The notes beneath the pieces were generated by a model that was given only the letters and a program-made list of their open reading frames with translations, did no database searches and was not told the DNA's origin. From Hymenochaete sp. R1 (Eukaryota > Basidiomycota > Agaricomycetes > Hymenochaetales > Hymenochaetaceae), in contig JAFREE010000206.1 of assembly GCA_019400425.1 (NCBI GenBank), positions 1-35,089 on the forward strand: DNA of 35,089 bases. Reading direction: 5' to 3'. The stretch's first letter is position 1; each line of letters opens with the position of its first letter. Shown here in pieces: positions 31,138 to 35,089 of this stretch. Position numbers and translations under genes: made by a program.

Positions 31138-32917
31138 ATGGCACAGCTCCTTGACGAAACCCAGCTCAACGCTCGTCAAGTTCTCTGCTCCGATTTTCTG
31201 ACTCTCTATGGTGAAGTTCGCGAAGTTTATGACACCGGCCTCAATGACCCCCGCGTTGCTCCCGCCATCGCTGTTCGCCTGGACTCCCTTGGAGCGGCCG
31301 TCGCAGCTGTGAGATATCTTTGTATTTGCAGTGTGTTTTGTACTGAATAGAAATCCGCATTAAGTCTGGTGCTTTTTCAGAGGAGGAGGTGAATGACATA
31401 CATTTGGATCTTGAAGGGATGCGACACGATCTGGCAATCCTATACGATGACACGATCCTTGAGCAGCATATTGAAGCCCCGCCTCTTATATGGACGGAGA
31501 CCACCGGCATGGTCGGCCGCCCAAAGAAAAGGATTAATCAAGAGTATTTGACTCTGGCGGTGCAATTCAGTGGTCCCACCGCAATTGCTCGGTTTCTCCA
31601 GTGCGATAAGTCCGTCGTAGTGCGCGAAATGAAGGCATATGGACTGTCTCATTGCCGTAGCAAAGCGATGGCCGTTGTCGATGACATCGAAGTAGATGCC
31701 CTTGTCGAAGACGCACTTGCTCGAAATCCCGCCTACGGCTCTCGTCTTCTTCAAACCGCGATCAAGCTCGATCGGCAGTTGAATGTATCCCGCCTTCGAA
31801 TACTTGACTCATTGGATCGAATGGGAGTTAAGCAACGTCCGTATGGCCCTACAAACATTGTTCGTACTCGGTATGCCGTACCTGGCCCCAATTCCCTATG
31901 GCATCACGACGGACAACATGGTGGGACACATTTCCTGTCTTTTCGCCCAAATAGCAGTGACCAACATCTTCTTCAAGGGCTAATTCGTTACGGGATCGTC
32001 ATCCACGGCTTTGTTGATGGCCATTCACGGTTCATTACCGCTCTCCAGGCTTCAAGTAATAACAGGGCAAGCACGGTGCTCGACCTTTTTCTTTCCGCGT
32101 GCCGTGTTCATGGCGTTCCGGTGAGACTGCGAGGAGATCATGGGACCGAGAACTTGCAGGTTGCAGCGTGGATGAATCAAATAAGAGGCATCTGGAGAAG
32201 GGCGTATATCTGGGGAAGGTATGAGCACTTGTTCTGTATCGGATTTCATCAAAATATTGACTGTACAACCTAACTCGGAGGTCAATCCATAACACGAGGA
32301 TCGAGAGGCTATGGCGTGAGGTGACGAAGTACGTGGGAGATTACTGGAAGCAACTCTTCAAGATCCTGGAGGATGACCATGGCCTGCAATATGGCAATCG
32401 CGCTCATCGATGGCTCCTCCTACTCCTCTTCCTTCCTATCATCAATTACGACCTTCAAGTGTTTGCCAAAGACTGGAATGAGCATAAACTCCGCATGAAG
32501 GGCAGCAAGTATCGTTCTCCCAGAGAAATGTTCAGTCTTGGTATGTACGAGCATGGTTTTAGGGGTGCAACTTTGCAATCGGACTTCTCCATCGTTCGAG
32601 AGAATGAGGAACCGTTAGACGAGATGGACGAAGAGGAGCTCGGCGGGTTTGGTTTGGACTGGGATAATATGAGTGACGCTGAGCGACGTCAAGCCGAGAC
32701 TGAGCTCACCAACTGGTCGAATTCGGAACCTCTCCCAGCTCACAGTAACACGGTCAATGTGGAGCCCCCTCCTGCACCTTTTCCTCAGCATCACGTTGAT
32801 GCTATCCTGCATTCGGTTCGTCAATGGTATGGGGATGGAAATGGTGATTCTGTAGTCGAGACATGGAATCAGGCATTGACTACCGCTAAATTAATTGCCC
32901 GACCACTGTTCGAATAA
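31138..32917 (+). CDS. DDE-type integrase/transposase-like protein (528 aa, four exons)
   Basis: A retroviral-integrase-fold (rve-like) DNA strand-transfer enzyme, acting in the nucleus. Exons 31138-31308, 31383-31920, 31978-32218 and 32281-32917 join in phase. Residues ~100-145 (GRPKKRINQEYL..., GPTAIARFLQCDKSVV) form a helix-turn-helix, and a second helical DNA-binding-like segment (PAYGSRLLQTAIK) follows. The catalytic core is intact: Asp233 (WHHDGQH), Asp290 (RGDHGTEN) and Glu325 (HNTRIERLWRE), i.e. DD35E spacing, with the 57-nt intron 2 lying right after the first Asp. The C-terminus is acidic (DEMDEEELGG). It resembles the integrase-core proteins found as single genes in fungi and animals rather than a Gypsy/Copia polyprotein; no protease or reverse transcriptase is present. 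An ATG at 31102 would add 12 residues, but lies only 17 bp after the TATA. Head-to-head with the dioxygenase gene. Confidence 0.85.
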
Positions 32918-34174
32918 ATCCTGTACCGCTCTTCAATAGTTTATCTTGAATATCATTATTATACTTCGGTGCTAATGAATTCCTTCGTACATTCTCTATA
33001 TTGAGATACACAAAGTTCTAAGGGATCTAAGAGATGAATCATGGCACACAAGTATGGCACTGTCGAAATGCCATAGACGCCATTCTATTCTCTTTCCAGG
33101 TGCCAGGCCATCCAAATTTCCGAGTCAAGGACACAGGAAGAAAGTTGTCTATTTTCCATGAGATTTGTCAGCAAAAGTCTAAAACTTCCGTTGCTGACTA
33201 AAATAGACAACCTCACCTTTTCCTTCATTTGATGTATTTACTACCACATTCATGTATAAAAGAGCAGGGTGAACTGATCCATTGCATCTACTTTCTGAAT
33301 CGTTCAGTTAATCTAATAACCATTTCTTATAGATTGCTAAGGAACCTCGACCATGGTCTTTTCATTATATAAGCTATGTTGAGGGTTTAACCGGTAGGGC
33401 ACGTGATTTGACGTGCCGCGTACACCATCCCCTAGCTCCCTTCCTATCGCCATATCGACAGCTTGCTTTCTCTCTCTTCCTCTCTCACCTAACGCTTCCC
33501 TCAAGGCAATATTCGACCATTCCATCTCTGTAGGCCAAGGCTTGGATGGAGGGGAGATCATCATCAATTGTGTCATAGGTGACTGACAGGTAAGGTGGGT
33601 ATGTCAACAATCTCCACAGCCGAAGCGGCACTTTGCTCTGCTGCGTAATATGGTCTGAAGGTAAAAGGCCATTTTGTGGTCTGCCGTGGTATGTAACCCT
33701 TGGCAGAAATGAAATGCCCTGAAATCCATGCCTATTACGTGGGAGAATGAATGGAGCCGCTGAAGTGGTTGTCGGAAGAAGGTCCGCATGTTTCTCCCTA
33801 CGTGTTAACTTCACAAGGTTAAGGCATTGAAGTTATTCTATGCCTTGGGTTCATTTGCTATGGGTGAGGCACACAGCCTTGCACACACGTACAAAGGCGC
33901 TCTGAAAAGATTCGGCACTCGGTGTAGAATGGAGTTAGATGGCAAGGGAAACAGGTAATCAGACACGTGTAAGTTTGAAGGCCGCTACGCCCAGGAAAAG
34001 GTAGGTTTTGCTTAATGGAAGATCCGACTGCAGAAGCGGACTGCAGAGGCCCGCAGTTGATTTCACCGTTAAAAAGGTGAGGGGGCAGTCAGAGGTAAAG
34101 TAGTGCCGCCAGTTGGCCTCAAACCTATTCCCAACCTAATTCGCTCAGTCGAGCAGTCCTTTCTTTTCATCTTA
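32918..34174. other. Intergenic region between the integrase gene and the right-edge gene
   Basis: No gene recognised. A 109-codon minus-strand frame (33485-33814) lacks an ATG and any motif. The notable content is the nested hairpin at 33144-33211 (listed separately). Repeated GACTGCAGA words occur near 34026-34045. The last 60 bases are pyrimidine-rich and probably lead into the gene at 34175. Confidence 0.4.
33144..33211. repeat. Nested perfect inverted repeat (hairpin) downstream of the integrase gene
   Basis: Outer arms GTTGTCTATTTT (33144-33155) and AAAATAGACAAC (33200-33211) are perfect 12-bp complements. Inside them GTCAGCAA (33167-33174) and TTGCTGAC (33191-33198) are perfect 8-bp complements around a 16-nt loop. 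Could be a terminator/processing hairpin, a recombination site, a tiny MITE or an element end. Confidence 0.75.
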
Positions 34175-35089
34175 ATGGATCGTAATTCTCGCAGTCGTCA
34201 CCACAATCGGTACCCTTCTTCCTCATTACCTAGCGGCATGTCTTCCGGTCGACAAACCCATCGCACAACGTCTTCTGTCCCTCAAAGTGCATTCGCCTCC
34301 TCTGCTCCCATCGACCGACCCACTCTTCCAGAGCCCAAAAGGCTCAGAGTCCCATCACATTCCGTCTTTTCTTCTTCCTTTGGCGCAGGATCGTCGATAC
34401 AAACGTCAGGGCCATCTTCTACCTATTCTAGAGCCGCCTCTGGATCGTCTGGAGAAAGCCCCCAATTTTCAGAATCCCTTCCATTGCCCCGACCTATCCA
34501 TCGTAGGGTGCAGGACCTCAATCCACAGCCTCTGAATCGTCAAAGTCAAGCTTTGGTGAACTCAAACCCGTCCTCACCTCTTCAGAGTCAAGTCGTATCC
34601 CAGAGCGAAGGGTCATCATATCAGCAGTTATCATCCCATTCACGATATCCTCGCCCTTCTCACATCGATCCAGAGGCAGAAATCTGGGGTGAGGATGATT
34701 TTCTCGTTGACCAGTATCAAGGTTCTACCACCGTCGCCGGTCTCCTGCATCTCGACACTCGTGAAGAGAACCGGGCAAGACTTGAAAGCAATGCTCCGTA
34801 TGGACGGCAAGCGGGATTCAACACTGGAGGTGACCAAAGGGCCATCGTTTCGGCCACCCCTTCTTCAGCGTCATCTTCATCCGTCGGCGGTAGAGTCAAA
34901 CGCGCCCTGCCTGCAAGAAAGCCCAAGGCTACGATTTCTAAGGCCTCCATGTCTGGATGGAGGAAGGATTCCCGTGGGAAGGACACCATAGTGGAAGAAC
35001 CTTTTTTTGATGCGAGTGGAACGACAGCCTTAAGAATCGTTGTCTGTTTGTCTACAACCCTATACACGGTGAGATTTCAAAGGAACTTT
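34175..35089 (+). CDS. Serine-rich protein, N-terminal part, running off the window
   Basis: Not recognised. The frame is open for 305 codons from the ATG at 34175 to the last base without a stop, so the gene continues beyond the window. The N-terminus is rich in Ser, Pro, Gln and Arg (RNSRSRHHNRYPSSSLPSG), probably disordered. A short acidic/aromatic patch EIWGEDDFLVDQYQG lies at about residues 169-183, and a basic stretch GGRVKRALPARKPKATISK at about 238-256. Long disordered N-termini of this kind precede transposase domains in some basidiomycete elements and also occur in regulators, so no function is assigned. The 3' part of the visible frame may include an intron. Confidence 0.6.
   Translation, partial: MDRNSRSRHHNRYPSSSLPSGMSSGRQTHRTTSSVPQSAFASSAPIDRPTLPEPKRLRVPSHSVFSSSFGAGSSIQTSGPSSTYSRAASGSSGESPQFSESLPLPRPIHRRVQDLNPQPLNRQSQALVNSNPSSPLQSQVVSQSEGSSYQQLSSHSRYPRPSHIDPEAEIWGEDDFLVDQYQGSTTVAGLLHLDTREENRARLESNAPYGRQAGFNTGGDQRAIVSATPSSASSSSVGGRVKRALPARKPKATISKASMSGWRKDSRGKDTIVEEPFFDASGTTALRIVVCLSTTLYTVRFQRNF

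Noticed and set aside
31138..32917. LTR retrotransposon origin of the integrase
   Set aside because: No reverse transcriptase, RNase H, protease or gag frame, and no long terminal repeats are visible around it; the gene also contains three introns.
33485..33814. 109-codon minus-strand frame ending at a donor-like site
   Set aside because: No in-frame ATG, no convincing upstream exon and no recognisable motif.
1..35089. tRNA, rRNA and CRISPR features
   Set aside because: No tRNA B-box-like sequence with a matching cloverleaf, no rRNA segment and no spaced direct-repeat array were recognised; CRISPR is not expected in a fungus.

Overview
The window is nuclear DNA of a filamentous fungus, most likely an agaricomycete basidiomycete. 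Genes are split by very short GT-AG introns (mostly 37-80 nt) with CTRAY-like branch sites. The recognisable families are those of mushroom-forming fungi: a sugar-porter MFS, an Asp/Arg-rich bZIP, a UFD4/TRIP12-type ubiquitin ligase fragment, a QDE-1-like RNA-dependent RNA polymerase (RdRP) fragment, a 2-oxoglutarate/Fe(II) dioxygenase of the transposon-associated type, and a DDE integrase. These assignments come from reading translations by eye; no database search was run.

Left part (1-5.1 kb): an intron-poor gene for a 655-residue protein built from two related halves, convergent with an eight-exon sugar transporter gene. Next (5516-9263) is a 3.7-kb mobile element. It has terminal inverted repeats whose outer 33 bp match perfectly and a 6-bp direct repeat (GGCGAG) on each flank. 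It carries a decayed, spliced, catalytically truncated copy of the armadillo-repeat part of a UFD4/TRIP12-like HECT ligase.

Middle (9.3-22 kb): a gene-poor, pyrimidine-rich region with homopolymer C tracts and microsatellites. It surrounds one three-exon gene for an 883-residue, mostly disordered protein with a C-terminal CxC...CxxC knuckle. A bZIP transcription factor gene lies on the minus strand at 20.3-21.5 kb.

Right part (22-35 kb): an accessory-looking region. It holds small unrecognised genes, a truncated RdRP relic, a small glycine-zipper membrane protein, and a head-to-head pair. That pair is an 11-exon, 1154-residue protein with an AT-hook-like motif and a C-terminal 2OG-Fe(II) dioxygenase domain (minus strand), and an intact four-exon DDE (D-D-35-E) integrase (plus strand). 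Only about 140 bp separate their likely starts, with one central TATA element. A nested hairpin follows the integrase gene, and a serine-rich reading frame runs off the right edge.

The two strongest leads are the gene-fragment-carrying inverted-repeat element and the dioxygenase/integrase pair, which may be a two-gene mobile or domesticated module coupling DNA-base or chromatin oxidation to DNA integration.
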